Source of the DNA: Psychromarinibacter sp048262455
GTDB taxonomy: Bacteria > Pseudomonadota > Alphaproteobacteria > Rhodobacterales > Rhodobacteraceae
Direction of reading: 5' to 3'
Length of the DNA: 64,000 bases
NCBI GenBank assembly: GCA_048262455.1
Contig: JBLXFD010000010.1
Span: 62,001-126,000, forward strand
This document shows, piece after piece, positions 54,457 through 62,706 of the stretch. The first letter of the stretch is position 1. Every line of letters starts with the position of its first letter. The notes beneath the pieces were generated by a model. The model saw only the letters and a list, made by a program, of their open reading frames with translations, did not search any database and was not told where the DNA came from. The position numbers and the translations under genes were made by a program.

Positions 54457-54909
54457 GTGTAGGGCGGGGTTCACCCCGCCTGCGCGCAACGTGAGCCTGC
54501 CCGTGGGGTGGCGCCGCTGTCCTCGGGCATGGGCACTTTATCTCGGCCAAGTACGCACACAGAATGAGCGTTACCCTGCGACCCCCTAAGCGCCAGCCCG
54601 CCGGAACGGGCAGGCGCTCGCCCCGCGCCTCCGGCTTGTTCGGGGCGCACCAACGCATCGTTCGAATGAGGTAGGGCGGGGTTCGCCCCGCCAAAGCGCA
54701 ACGCTAGCCTGTTCGTGGGGTGGCGCTGCTGCCCTCCGGCATGAACACTTTATCCCGGCCAACTCCGCGCGCAGAATGAGCCTTGCACGCGGATGACACA
54801 AAGCCAGCCCGTGGGGACAGGCAGGCGCTCGCCCCCGCGCCTTCGGCTTGTTCGGGGGCTGGTCAGCGCAACGCTCTAAGCAGGCGGTAGGGCGGGGTTC
54901 ACCCCGCCA
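54457..54909. repeat. family B structured repeats, locus 5 (two units)
   Basis: This lies in the convergent gap between the periplasmic cyclophilin gene and ppx. Two plus-oriented units of ~210 bp are bracketed by H1 at about 54463, 54675 and 54893. CTTTAT...GGCCAA is at 54536 and 54748. H4 is GCCCCG/CGGGGC in unit 1 and GCCCCCG/CGGGGGC in unit 2. H3 of unit 2 has several changed bases (AAGCCAGCCCG/CAGGCAGGCGCT). The last H1 ends at ~54909, 25 bp before the ppx stop codon. Confidence 0.83.
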
Positions 54910-54933
54910 TCACCACCACCACCACCGCCCCCC

Positions 54934-56049
54934 TCAAAACGGCCCGTCCTCCAGCACCCCGTCCCGGCTCATCTGCGCGTAGAGCAGCCCCTCCCGCAAT
55001 CCGCGGTCCGCCACCGACAGCCGGTCCGTCGGCCAGACCCGCAGCAGCGCCTGCAGGATCGCCGCCCCGGACATGATCAGCGCGTGCCGGTCCCGCCCGA
55101 TCCGCGGGTCGTTCCGCCGCCCGGCGGGACCCAGCGTCAGGTACTCGCGGATCACCTTCTCGATCTGGTCCGAGGTCATCCGCAGCCCGTCCACCTTGTT
55201 GCGGTCGTAGCGCTTCAGCCCGAGGTGGCTGGCGGCCACCGTGGTGACGGTGCCGGAGGTACCGATGATCTGGAACCCCTCGCGCTTCTGGGTCAGCTCG
55301 TAGGGGGTGAAGTCGACGAGGTTCTCCTCGAAGTACCAGCTCATCAATGCATACCGCGCGGCGTCGTCGTCCACGTCGTGGAACTGGTCGCGCAGCGTCG
55401 CCACCCCCAGCGGAACCGAGATCCAGTCCACCACCTTGGCATGGGCGAAGGGGCTGGCCTGCGGCTTGAACCCGCTGTGCAGCCGCATGATCGCCCGCGG
55501 CCGCTCGTGCCGCGGCACCGAGGTCAGGTCGATCCACACCAGCTCGGTCGAGCCGCCGCCGATATCCACCACCAGCAGCTGCTCGGTCCGGGTCGAGACC
55601 AGCGGCGCACAGCTGACCACCGCCAGCCGGGCCTCCTCCTCGGGCTCGATGATCTCCAGCGCCAGCCCGGTCTCGTCCCGCACGAAGGATATGAACTCGC
55701 CGGCGTTGGTGGCGCGGCGGCAGGCCTCGGTGGCCACCAGCCGCATCCGGCTGACCTCGTGCTTGACCAGCTTGCGCTTGCAGATCCGCAGCGCCTGCAC
55801 CGTCCGCGCCATCGAGGCGCGCGACAGACGTCCGGACCGCTCCAGCCCGGCGCCAAGCTGCACCGACTTGGAAAAGCTGTCTACGACGTGGAACTGGTTG
55901 CCCTTGGGCTGGGCAACCAGCATCCGGCAGCTGTTCGTGCCCAGGTCCAGCGCGGCATAGAGTTGCGCGGGATCAGGGCGTTCGGGTGCAGGTGGCTCGA
56001 CCGCGGCGAACCCCGGGAGCGCGCCTCCACCGGGACGCTCGGGCGCCAT
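54934..56049 (-). CDS. ppx: exopolyphosphatase / guanosine pentaphosphate phosphatase family protein
   Basis: A 371-residue Ppx/GppA enzyme that releases phosphate from polyphosphate or from pppGpp. The ASKHA-fold ATPase-type motifs are YAALDLGTNSCRMLVA (about residues 30-45) and LVVDIGGGSTELVWID (about 160-175). Catalytic Glu is expected near LVATEACRRATN. Length (371) is the short form, lacking the C-terminal HD-like domain of E. coli Ppx; this short form is common in alphaproteobacteria. The Pro-rich first 25 residues look like an unstructured leader, and the ATG chosen is the one nearest the domain start. Confidence 0.9.
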   Translation of the reverse strand: MAPERPGGGALPGFAAVEPPAPERPDPAQLYAALDLGTNSCRMLVAQPKGNQFHVVDSFSKSVQLGAGLERSGRLSRASMARTVQALRICKRKLVKHEVSRMRLVATEACRRATNAGEFISFVRDETGLALEIIEPEEEARLAVVSCAPLVSTRTEQLLVVDIGGGSTELVWIDLTSVPRHERPRAIMRLHSGFKPQASPFAHAKVVDWISVPLGVATLRDQFHDVDDDAARYALMSWYFEENLVDFTPYELTQKREGFQIIGTSGTVTTVAASHLGLKRYDRNKVDGLRMTSDQIEKVIREYLTLGPAGRRNDPRIGRDRHALIMSGAAILQALLRVWPTDRLSVADRGLREGLLYAQMSRDGVLEDGPF

Positions 56050-56293
56050 GATACCGCCCTCCAATCTAGTTGCCTCGAAGCTTAGGGGGCGGCGATGCGC
56101 CACGCAAGGGGGCGCCGCCGCGGCGCCGTTCACGATCTTGATGAAGATTTTTCCGCTTCGCCGGGGTTCCGTCCCGCCCGCGCCCGCGCTAGCCCTTGGG
56201 CGTCTGTCGCAGCGGACCCATATCATGTCGAAAAATCGCGCCGCGCAGCCACCCCTGCCGCGTAGAAGCGGCTAACGTGCAAAGGAATCGCGC

Positions 56294-56590
56294 ATGGCCC
56301 GGATCACCATCGTCTACTGGCGGGACATCCCCGCACAGGTGATCGGCGGCAGCGGCCGGCGCGCGGTCAAGGCGATCCTGCCCGAGCGGTTCGAGCAGGC
56401 GATCGACCGGGCGGCGATGAAGGCGGGCGCGCGGGACACCGACGCCTACCTTGCCGAGTGGCGCCGCGGCGCGCCCGCCGAGGTGCCCGGCACGGACGCC
56501 GAGGCCGTGGCCGCCGAAGTGGCCCGGCTGGAGCGGGAGTACGACGATGGCCGGCTGAAGACGCTGGTCGGCAACGACGGACGGGCATGA
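56294..56590 (+). CDS. small protein of the 'virulence factor' domain family (C1-cluster gene)
   Basis: A 98-residue protein of a family named only 'virulence factor', with no proven link to virulence. It opens MARITIVYWRDIPAQVIGG, a recognisable start for the group. The remainder is helical, with conserved basic and acidic residues (RRAVKAILPERFEQAIDRAAM and EYDDGRL). In Rhodobacterales it is encoded directly before a methylenetetrahydrofolate reductase-like gene, as here, with overlapping or nearly overlapping stop and start. A role in one-carbon metabolism is therefore more likely than virulence; this is inference from context. Confidence 0.75.
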   Translation: MARITIVYWRDIPAQVIGGSGRRAVKAILPERFEQAIDRAAMKAGARDTDAYLAEWRRGAPAEVPGTDAEAVAAEVARLEREYDDGRLKTLVGNDGRA

Positions 56591-56616
56591 GCCCTTCGAA
56601 CCTATGGGAGGCCGCC

Positions 56617-57540
56617 ATGGCTTTGCTGAACTTCCGCAAGAGCGCCCCGCGCGCACCCGGCAGCGCCGACCTGCGCGACTTCCTGTCCGGCTACTCCATC
56701 GAGGTGATGCCGCGCACCGCCGCCAAGGTCGAGGATTTCCGCAGTCTCCTGCCCGCCGGCATCCGGGTCTACATCGCCCATATCGACGGAACCCCGATCG
56801 AGGAGATGGTGGCCACCGCCCGCCGCCTGGCCAATGACGGCTTCCCGGTCATGCCGCACTTCCCCGCCCGCATCATCCGTGACCGCGCCACCCTCGCCGA
56901 CTGGATCGCCCGCTACCAGGGTGAGGCCGGCGTCGACCAGGCGCTGCTGCTGGCCGGCGGCGTGGCCGAGCCGCAGGGCGACTACCACTCCGCCATGCAG
57001 TTGATGGAGACGGGGCTGTTCGGCGAGGCCGGCTTTACCCGCCTGCACGTGGCCGGCCACCCCGAGGGCAACCGCGACATCGACCCCGACGGCTCTGACA
57101 CCAACGTCTCGGCGGCGCTGCGCTGGAAGCAGCGCTTTTCCGAGACCTCCGACGCCGAGATGGCGCTGGTCACCCAGTTTGCCTTCGAGGCCGGGCCTAT
57201 CATCGCCTGGGCCGAGGCGCTGGCCGAGGCCGGGATCACCTTGCCGATCCACATCGGCATCGCTGGACCCGCCAAGCTGCAGACCCTGATCAAGTTCGCC
57301 GTGGCCTGCGGCGTCGGCCCCTCACTGAAGGTGCTGCAGAAACGCGCGGCGGACGTGACCAAGCTGCTGCTGCCCTACGAGCCGGACGAGGTGCTGGCGG
57401 CGCTGGCGGCCCACAAGGCGGCGCACCAGGACTTCGGGATCGAACAGGTGCACCTGTTCCCGCTGGGCGGCATCACCGCCTGCGCCGAATACGCCAATGC
57501 CCGGCTGGCCGCCACCGGCCCGGCCCGCGCCGCGCGCTGA
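56617..57540 (+). CDS. methylenetetrahydrofolate reductase-like protein
   Basis: A 307-residue TIM-barrel protein of the 5,10-methylenetetrahydrofolate reductase family, which in the classical case reduces methylene-THF to methyl-THF with FAD. It has the family's IEVMPRTAAKVEDF start, VMPHFPARIIRD, LLLAGGVAEPQGDY, VAGHPEGNRDI and FPLGGITACAEYAN. The start at 56617 has GGGAGG close upstream; an overlapping ATG at 56587 is the alternative. It is transcribed between the small 'virulence factor' gene and the HAD and pterin-binding methyltransferase genes, so methyl-THF is the likely currency of the cluster. Confidence 0.85.
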   Translation: MALLNFRKSAPRAPGSADLRDFLSGYSIEVMPRTAAKVEDFRSLLPAGIRVYIAHIDGTPIEEMVATARRLANDGFPVMPHFPARIIRDRATLADWIARYQGEAGVDQALLLAGGVAEPQGDYHSAMQLMETGLFGEAGFTRLHVAGHPEGNRDIDPDGSDTNVSAALRWKQRFSETSDAEMALVTQFAFEAGPIIAWAEALAEAGITLPIHIGIAGPAKLQTLIKFAVACGVGPSLKVLQKRAADVTKLLLPYEPDEVLAALAAHKAAHQDFGIEQVHLFPLGGITACAEYANARLAATGPARAAR

Positions 57541-58202
57541 TGCACCTCGCCCTGCTCTTCGACCTGGACGGCACGATGCTGGACAGCGACCCGCTGCACG
57601 AGGCGCTGTTCCGCGAGATCTGGGCCGAGCGCGGGCTGGCGTGGGAGGACGGCTTCTACCACCGCCACGTGCACGGCCGGCTGAACGTGGACGTCTTCGC
57701 CGATTTCCTGCCGGACGAGCCCGACCCCCAGGCGCTGAGCACCCGCAAGGAGGCGCTGTTCCGCGAGCGCCTGCCCCGCCCCTACCCCGCCACCCCCGGC
57801 GCCGCCGCGCTGCTGGCGCGTGCGCGCACTGAGGGCTGGGGCCTCGCCGTCGTCACCAACGCCATGCGCCCCAACGCCGAGGCGATGCTGGAGGCGGTGG
57901 GGCTGCGCCATCACTTCGAGGTGCTGGTGATCGGCGAGGAATGCCCCCGCGGCAAGCCCCACCCCGACCCCTACCGCGAGGCGATGCGCCAGCTGGGCGT
58001 CACCCCCGACCGCGCCATCGCCTTCGAGGACAGCCCCTCCGGCGCCCGATCGGCCCGCAGCGCCGGCGCCCGGGTGGTGGGCATCCGCTCGTCGCTGGAC
58101 GACCGCGCGCTGCGCCAGGCCGGCGCCCACCTGACCATCCGAGATTTCACAGACCCCGCGCTCGAGCCCCTGCTCGATGCCGCCACAGGAGCCACCGCAT
58201 GA
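57540..58202 (+). CDS. HAD-superfamily phosphatase
   Basis: A 220-residue HAD hydrolase. Motif I is FDLDGTMLDSD (nucleophile Asp8, Asp10). Motif II is VVTNAMR, motif III is the Lys in CPRGKPHPDPYREA, and motif IV is AIAFEDSPSGARSA. The cap is the C1 helical type, so it resembles phosphoglycolate or sugar-phosphate phosphatases; the substrate is unknown. Its start overlaps the reductase stop (TGATG), and its stop overlaps the next start (ATGA), so it is tightly built into the C1 cluster and may remove a phosphorylated side-product. Confidence 0.88.
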   Translation: MHLALLFDLDGTMLDSDPLHEALFREIWAERGLAWEDGFYHRHVHGRLNVDVFADFLPDEPDPQALSTRKEALFRERLPRPYPATPGAAALLARARTEGWGLAVVTNAMRPNAEAMLEAVGLRHHFEVLVIGEECPRGKPHPDPYREAMRQLGVTPDRAIAFEDSPSGARSARSAGARVVGIRSSLDDRALRQAGAHLTIRDFTDPALEPLLDAATGATA

Positions 58203-59179
58203 CCCGCACCACCGTCGAATCCAAGTCCCGCACCGTCACCATCGGCTTTGACGAGCCATTCTGCGTGATCGGCGAGCGGATCAACCCCACCGGCCGCAAG
58301 AAGCTGGCGGCGGAACTGGAGGCGGGCGACTTCTCCACCGTCGAGAAGGACGCGCTGGAACAGGTGGCCTGCGGGGCGATGGTGCTGGACGTGAACTCCG
58401 GCGCCGTCTTCACCAACAAGATGGCCGAGGACCCGCGCTACGCCGACAACAACTTCGTCGAGCCGCCGCTGATGCGCGAGCTGGTCAGCCGGATCCAGGC
58501 GCTGGTGGACGTGCCGCTGTGCATCGACAGCTCGGTCCCCGGCGCGCTGCAGAACGGGCTGGAGGCGGCCGAGGGGCGGCCGCTGCTGAACTCCGTCACC
58601 GGCGAGGAGGAGCGGCTGGAACTGGTGCTGCCGCTGGTCAAGAAATACAACGTGCCGGTGGTGGCGATCTCGAACGACGACACCGGCATCTCGGAGGACC
58701 CCGAGGTGCGCTTCGCCGTGGCCAAGAAGATCGTCGAGCGCGCGGCGGACTTCGGCATTCCCGCCCATGACATCGTGGTGGACCCGCTGGTGATGCCGGT
58801 GGGTGCCATGGCCAGCGCCGGGCGGCAGGTCTTCACCCTGGTGCGGCGGCTGCGCGACGAGCTGGGGGTGAACACCACCTGCGGCGCGTCGAACATCTCC
58901 TTCGGGCTGCCGCACCGGCACGGGATCAACGCCGCCTTCCTGCCCATGGCGATCGCCAGCGGCATGACCAGCGCCATCATGAACCCCATGCGCCCGCAGG
59001 AGATGGAGGCGATCCGCGCCGCCAACTTCCTGATGAACGCAGACCCGAACGGCGCCCAGTGGATCAACTTCGCCAAGGTGCTGGAGGCGGTCGAGGCGGG
59101 CACTCCCTTCGCCGAGGCCAGCCGCGCGGCGGCGGGCGGCGGCCGCGGCGGGCGGCGCGGCGGGCGGCGGCGGGCTTAA
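58199..59179 (+). CDS. methyltetrahydrofolate:corrinoid methyltransferase-type protein (pterin-binding)
   Basis: A 326-residue pterin-binding TIM-barrel domain, as found in MetH (methyl-THF domain) and AcsE. Landmarks: CVIGERINPTGRKKL, VLDVNSG, LCIDSSVPGALQNGLEA, NSVTGEEERL and GASNISFGLPHR. It transfers the methyl group of methyl-THF to a cobalamin protein. Its place after a metF-like gene suggests a split B12-dependent methionine synthase or a related methyl pathway. The last 20 residues (GGGRGGRRGGRRRA) form an RGG-like, strongly basic tail not needed for the barrel; it may bind nucleic acid or a partner, or be a low-complexity extension. Confidence 0.88.
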   Translation: MTRTTVESKSRTVTIGFDEPFCVIGERINPTGRKKLAAELEAGDFSTVEKDALEQVACGAMVLDVNSGAVFTNKMAEDPRYADNNFVEPPLMRELVSRIQALVDVPLCIDSSVPGALQNGLEAAEGRPLLNSVTGEEERLELVLPLVKKYNVPVVAISNDDTGISEDPEVRFAVAKKIVERAADFGIPAHDIVVDPLVMPVGAMASAGRQVFTLVRRLRDELGVNTTCGASNISFGLPHRHGINAAFLPMAIASGMTSAIMNPMRPQEMEAIRAANFLMNADPNGAQWINFAKVLEAVEAGTPFAEASRAAAGGGRGGRRGGRRRA

Positions 59180-59214
59180 CCCCGCCTCAACCCTGCGTGC
59201 GGCAGGCTGCGTCC

Positions 59215-59448
59215 ATGCCGCAGCGTCCCGTATCGCAACCCCTGGGCCAGGATTGGCTGGAACAGATCTTCCGCGCCCGCGCCGCGGCGAAGGGGGGCGT
59301 GGTAAGGCGATGCGCGGCGGACGTGGAGCGCGAGGTGGGGCGCGACGCGCTGGAACTGGAGGTGCGGCGACGCGGGTTCCACAGGATCGAGTGCGGCGAC
59401 CAGCTGGTGATCGTCTGCACCGGCGGACCCGTGCGCATCATCTGCTGA
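59215..59448 (+). CDS. small conserved hypothetical protein
   Basis: A 77-residue protein following the methyltransferase gene by 35 bp. It opens MPQRPVSQPLGQDWLEQIFRAR and ends with a short cysteine-containing hydrophobic strand (LVIVCTGGPVRIIC). I recognise similar short Rhodobacterales proteins that are sometimes mislabelled as phosphoribosylanthranilate isomerase. It is a small alpha/beta protein of unknown function, perhaps co-transcribed with the C1 cluster. A frame extending further upstream overlaps the methyltransferase gene and is not needed. Confidence 0.6.
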   Translation: MPQRPVSQPLGQDWLEQIFRARAAAKGGVVRRCAADVEREVGRDALELEVRRRGFHRIECGDQLVIVCTGGPVRIIC

Positions 59449-59453
59449 CCCTG

Positions 59454-59508
59454 GTCCTGATTTTCTGGAAAATCAGGACGGGAAGGTTCTTCCAGAAAAA
59501 CCTTTACC
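59454..59508. terminator. two-way hairpin pair between the small hypothetical gene and holC
   Basis: A perfect 11-bp stem GTCCTGATTTT/AAAATCAGGAC with the loop CTGG (59454-59479) is followed by a second, weaker hairpin (AAGGTT/AACCTT with GAAAAACC). The TTTTCTGG of the first can instead pair with CCAGAAAA of the second, so two folds compete. A/T runs on both strands suit termination for both convergent genes. I recall related GGTT..TTCCAGAAAAACC elements as frequent in Rhodobacterales intergenic DNA; not verified here. Confidence 0.7.
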
Positions 59509-59965
59509 CGCTCTCTGCCTTCTTGGCCCAGGACCCGCTTTCCTGGCTCCAGTACTGCGCGGCGCAGCCGGCGCCGGTCAGGGCCCGCCACTGCGCGCGC
59601 GCGTCGGCCAGCGCCTCGGGGTCCGCGCCATCGAACAGCACGCAGACCCGCTCCAGCGCCCGCACCTCCTCTGGCGCCACCGCCGCGCCGTCCACCGCCA
59701 TCACGCAGGCCGCCCGGTTCGGCAACTCCGTGCCGGTGGTCAGCAGCACCGGCTGGTCCGCGTCGTGCGGCCCCCCCGCCAGCCCGTGCGGCAGGAACCC
59801 GTCCTCGGGTGCCAGCCACAGCTTCTCGTCCAGCCAGGCCAGCCGCTCGGCCGAGCCGCCCCGCACCGCGCAGCGCCACCCCGCTGCCAGCGCCTTTTCC
59901 AGCAGCATCGGCAGCGTCGCCTCCAGCGGGCTGCGGGTCAGGTGGTAGAAGTAGGCCGCGCCCAC
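59504..59965 (-). CDS. holC: DNA polymerase III subunit chi
   Basis: A 153-residue HolC subunit, which links the clamp loader to SSB-coated DNA during replication. It begins AAYFYHLTRSPLEATLPMLLEKAL and continues with WRCAVRGGSAERLAWLDEKLW, then the hydrophobic LLTTGTELPN and a C-terminal TGAGCAAQYW. These match alphaproteobacterial HolC. It is encoded 10 bp downstream of pepA on the same strand, the normal order in this group. The holD partner is usually absent in alphaproteobacteria. Confidence 0.9.
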   Translation of the reverse strand: MGAAYFYHLTRSPLEATLPMLLEKALAAGWRCAVRGGSAERLAWLDEKLWLAPEDGFLPHGLAGGPHDADQPVLLTTGTELPNRAACVMAVDGAAVAPEEVRALERVCVLFDGADPEALADARAQWRALTGAGCAAQYWSQESGSWAKKAESG

Positions 59966-59975
59966 CGCCCGGTCC

Positions 59976-61436
59976 TCAACCCTCGCAGCGGTCGGCGATC
60001 AGCCGGTTCAGCGCCAGCACGCCCCAGCCGGTGGCCCCCTTCGGCGCCAGGTCGGTGCCCGAGGCCGCCGTCGCCACCCCGGCGATGTCGATGTGGATCC
60101 AAGGCACGTCCTCCTTCACGAAGCGCTGCAGGAACTGCGCCGCGGTGATCGACCCGGCGGGCCGGCCGCCGACGTTCTTCATGTCGGCGACGTTGGACTT
60201 CAGCTGCCGGTCGTAGGCGGGCCCCAGCGGCAGGCGCCAGGCGCCCTCGGCCTCGGCCTTGGCGGCGGCCAGGAAATCCTCCGCCAGCGTGTCGTCGTTG
60301 GCGAAGATCCCGGCCATGTGGTGCCCGAGGCCGATGATGATCGCGCCGGTCAGGGTGGCCAAGTCGACCATGCCGCTGGGCTGGAACCGCTCCTGCGCGT
60401 ACCACAGCACGTCGCACAGGACGAGCCGGCCCTCGGCGTCGGTGTTGATCACCTCGACCGTGTCGCCCTTCATGGACTTGACCACGTCGCCGGGACGCTG
60501 GGCGCGGCCGTCGGGCATGTTCTCCACCAGCCCGATCAGGCCCACCACGTTGGCCTTCGCCTTGCGCAGAGCCAGGGCGCGCATCACCCCGGCGACGACG
60601 CCGGCGCCGCCCATGTCCATGGTCATGTCCTCCATCCCGGCGGCGGGCTTGAGGCTGATGCCGCCGGTGTCGAAGACCACGCCCTTGCCCACCAGCGCGA
60701 AGGGCGCCTCGTCGGCGCCGCCCTTCCACTGCAGGACCACCACCTTCGAGGGGCTCTCGCTGCCCTGCCCCACGGCCAGCAGCGTGCGCATGCCCAGGCG
60801 CTCCAGCTCGTCCTCCTCCAGCACCTCCACCTCGAGGCCCAGATCGCGCATGGCCGCCAGCCGGTCCGCGAACTCGGTGGTGGTCAGCACGTTGGCGGGG
60901 GCGTTCACCAGGTCGCGGGTGAAGAAGACCGACTCTGCCAGCGCGGTGACGGCGGCGGCCTCGACCTCCTCGGGGCGGGTCAGCATCGCGGTGACGGGGC
61001 CCTCGGGATCGGCCCCCTTGGACTTGTGGTCGGTGAAGGCATAGACCCGCAGCGCCAGGCCCAGCAGCACGTCGGCGGTGTCTTTGTAGCCCCCGGCCAG
61101 CACCAGCAGCGGCCGGCCGGCCTTGGCCGCGCCCATGGCGGCGCCGGCGCGGCGGGCGGTCTCGGCCCCGGCGCGGCGCGGCAGCTTGACCACCTGCACC
61201 GCCTCGGCCGCCAGCCCGGCGGGAAAGCCCAGCTCCAGCGCCTCGCCGTCCTTCAGGTCCGCGAACCGCTTCGAGCCCAGCAGCCGCTCCAGCGCGCCCT
61301 TGGTCAGCTTGTTCACCCGCCGCCCGATCTGCGACAGCTTGCCCTCCGGCTCCACCAGCAGGGCCACGCGCCCCTCGGCGGCGGCGATGGCGTCAAGGTC
61401 GACGGGGGCGATGGTCAGGTCGATCGGTCGGGTCAT
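59976..61436 (-). CDS. pepA: cytosolic leucyl aminopeptidase
   Basis: A 486-residue M17 aminopeptidase with two metal ions. Landmarks in order: VLTTTEFADRL, VGKGVVFDTGGISLKPA (first metal-binding Lys/Asp), MTMDMGGAGVVAGVM, NTDAEGRLVLCDVLWYA (signature, with catalytic Arg and Glu), ATLTGAIIIGLG and GRPAGSITAAQFLQRF. Length is typical. The protein can also act as a transcriptional or recombination accessory in some bacteria. It is divergent from lptF across a 124-bp gap. holC follows immediately. Confidence 0.95.
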   Translation of the reverse strand: MTRPIDLTIAPVDLDAIAAAEGRVALLVEPEGKLSQIGRRVNKLTKGALERLLGSKRFADLKDGEALELGFPAGLAAEAVQVVKLPRRAGAETARRAGAAMGAAKAGRPLLVLAGGYKDTADVLLGLALRVYAFTDHKSKGADPEGPVTAMLTRPEEVEAAAVTALAESVFFTRDLVNAPANVLTTTEFADRLAAMRDLGLEVEVLEEDELERLGMRTLLAVGQGSESPSKVVVLQWKGGADEAPFALVGKGVVFDTGGISLKPAAGMEDMTMDMGGAGVVAGVMRALALRKAKANVVGLIGLVENMPDGRAQRPGDVVKSMKGDTVEVINTDAEGRLVLCDVLWYAQERFQPSGMVDLATLTGAIIIGLGHHMAGIFANDDTLAEDFLAAAKAEAEGAWRLPLGPAYDRQLKSNVADMKNVGGRPAGSITAAQFLQRFVKEDVPWIHIDIAGVATAASGTDLAPKGATGWGVLALNRLIADRCEG

Positions 61437-61560
61437 CCGTGGCACTCCAGGCACTGTTTCGCCCTGTCTAGCGGCGCTCCGCGCAATTGGCCAGTTAGGC
61501 GTTCCAACACCCGCGTGGATCAAGTAGTCTTTTGTAAAAACAAGAGGCAGCCGGGACAGA

Positions 61561-62706
61561 GTGGCGAAGTTCGACAGATATATCCTGTCTCAGCTGATGA
61601 TGCTTTTCGGCTTCTTCCTGCTTGTGCTGGTGCTGGTCTACTGGATCAACCGCGCGGTGGTGCTGTTCGACCAGCTGATCGCCAACGGCCAGGCGGCGGG
61701 CGTGTTCTTCGAGTTCACCGCCCTCACCCTGCCCAACGTGATCCGCCTGGTGCTGCCGATCGCCGGCTTCGCCGCCTCGGTCTACGTCGCCAACCGCCTG
61801 ACCTCGGAAAGCGAGCTGCTGGTGGTGCAGGCCACCGGCTTTTCCCCCTACCGCATGGTGCGGCCGGTGCTGGTCTTCGGGCTGGTCACCGGGCTGATGA
61901 TCTCGCTGCTGACGCATTTCCTGGTGCCGCTCTCCATCACCCGGCTCAGCGAGCGGACGGCGGAGATTTCCCAGAACATCACCGCGCGGCTGCTGACGGA
62001 GGGGCAGTTCCTGCACCCGGCCGACGGCGTGACCTTCTACATCCGCGAGATCAGCCCCGAGGGCGAGTTGCGCGACATCTTCCTGTCCGACCAGCGCGGC
62101 GCGGCCGAGCGACTGACCTACACCGCCCGCCGGGCGCTGCTGCTGCGCACCGACGACGGGCCGCGGCTGGTGATGTTCGACGGGGTGGCGCAGGCGCTGA
62201 ACCGCGACAGCGGGCGGCTGAGCACCACCAGTTTCCAGGATTTCGCCTATGACATCTCGGGGTTCATCGAGGCCTTCCGCCCCGGCGGCCGCAACGCCAA
62301 GGAGCTGGGCACGCTGGAACTGCTGCGCGCCACCGAGGCCGCGCAGGAAGAGACCGGCGCCAGCGCCGCCACGCTGATCTACGAGGGGCACAACCGCATC
62401 AACCAGGCGCTGCTGTCGGTGGTGGCGGCGGTGCTGGGCTTTGCCGCGATGCTGGTGGGCAACTTCACCCGCTTCGGCCACTGGAAACAGATCCTCGGCG
62501 CGCTGGTGGCGGTGGCGGTGGTCAAGTCCGCCGACAACGCCTTTGCCGACGCAGTGCGCGCGGACCCCGAGAACTGGCCGCTGACCTACGGCGGCACCGG
62601 GCTGGGGGTGGTGGTGGTGCTGGCGACCCTGTGGATCAGCGACCGGCCCGGCCTGTTCACCGCCATGGCGGCGCGGATGCGCGGACGGCGGAGGGCGCCG
62701 GCATGA
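61561..62706 (+). CDS. lptF: LPS export system permease LptF
   Basis: A 381-residue inner-membrane permease of the LptB2FGC exporter that lifts LPS out of the inner membrane. The N-terminal three-helix bundle (from residue ~10) is followed by a periplasmic beta-jellyroll (about 110-265), then three C-terminal helices. Family markers: IRLVLPIAGFAASVYVANRLTSESELLVVQATGFSP. The start is GTG at 61561 with GCCGGGACAGA upstream. Its stop overlaps lptG (ATGA). The divergent neighbour is pepA. Confidence 0.94.
   Translation: MAKFDRYILSQLMMLFGFFLLVLVLVYWINRAVVLFDQLIANGQAAGVFFEFTALTLPNVIRLVLPIAGFAASVYVANRLTSESELLVVQATGFSPYRMVRPVLVFGLVTGLMISLLTHFLVPLSITRLSERTAEISQNITARLLTEGQFLHPADGVTFYIREISPEGELRDIFLSDQRGAAERLTYTARRALLLRTDDGPRLVMFDGVAQALNRDSGRLSTTSFQDFAYDISGFIEAFRPGGRNAKELGTLELLRATEAAQEETGASAATLIYEGHNRINQALLSVVAAVLGFAAMLVGNFTRFGHWKQILGALVAVAVVKSADNAFADAVRADPENWPLTYGGTGLGVVVVLATLWISDRPGLFTAMAARMRGRRRAPA

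Noticed and set aside
56294..56590. Pathogenicity based on the 'virulence factor' family name
   Set aside because: The name has no experimental support I know of; the gene belongs to a one-carbon cluster.
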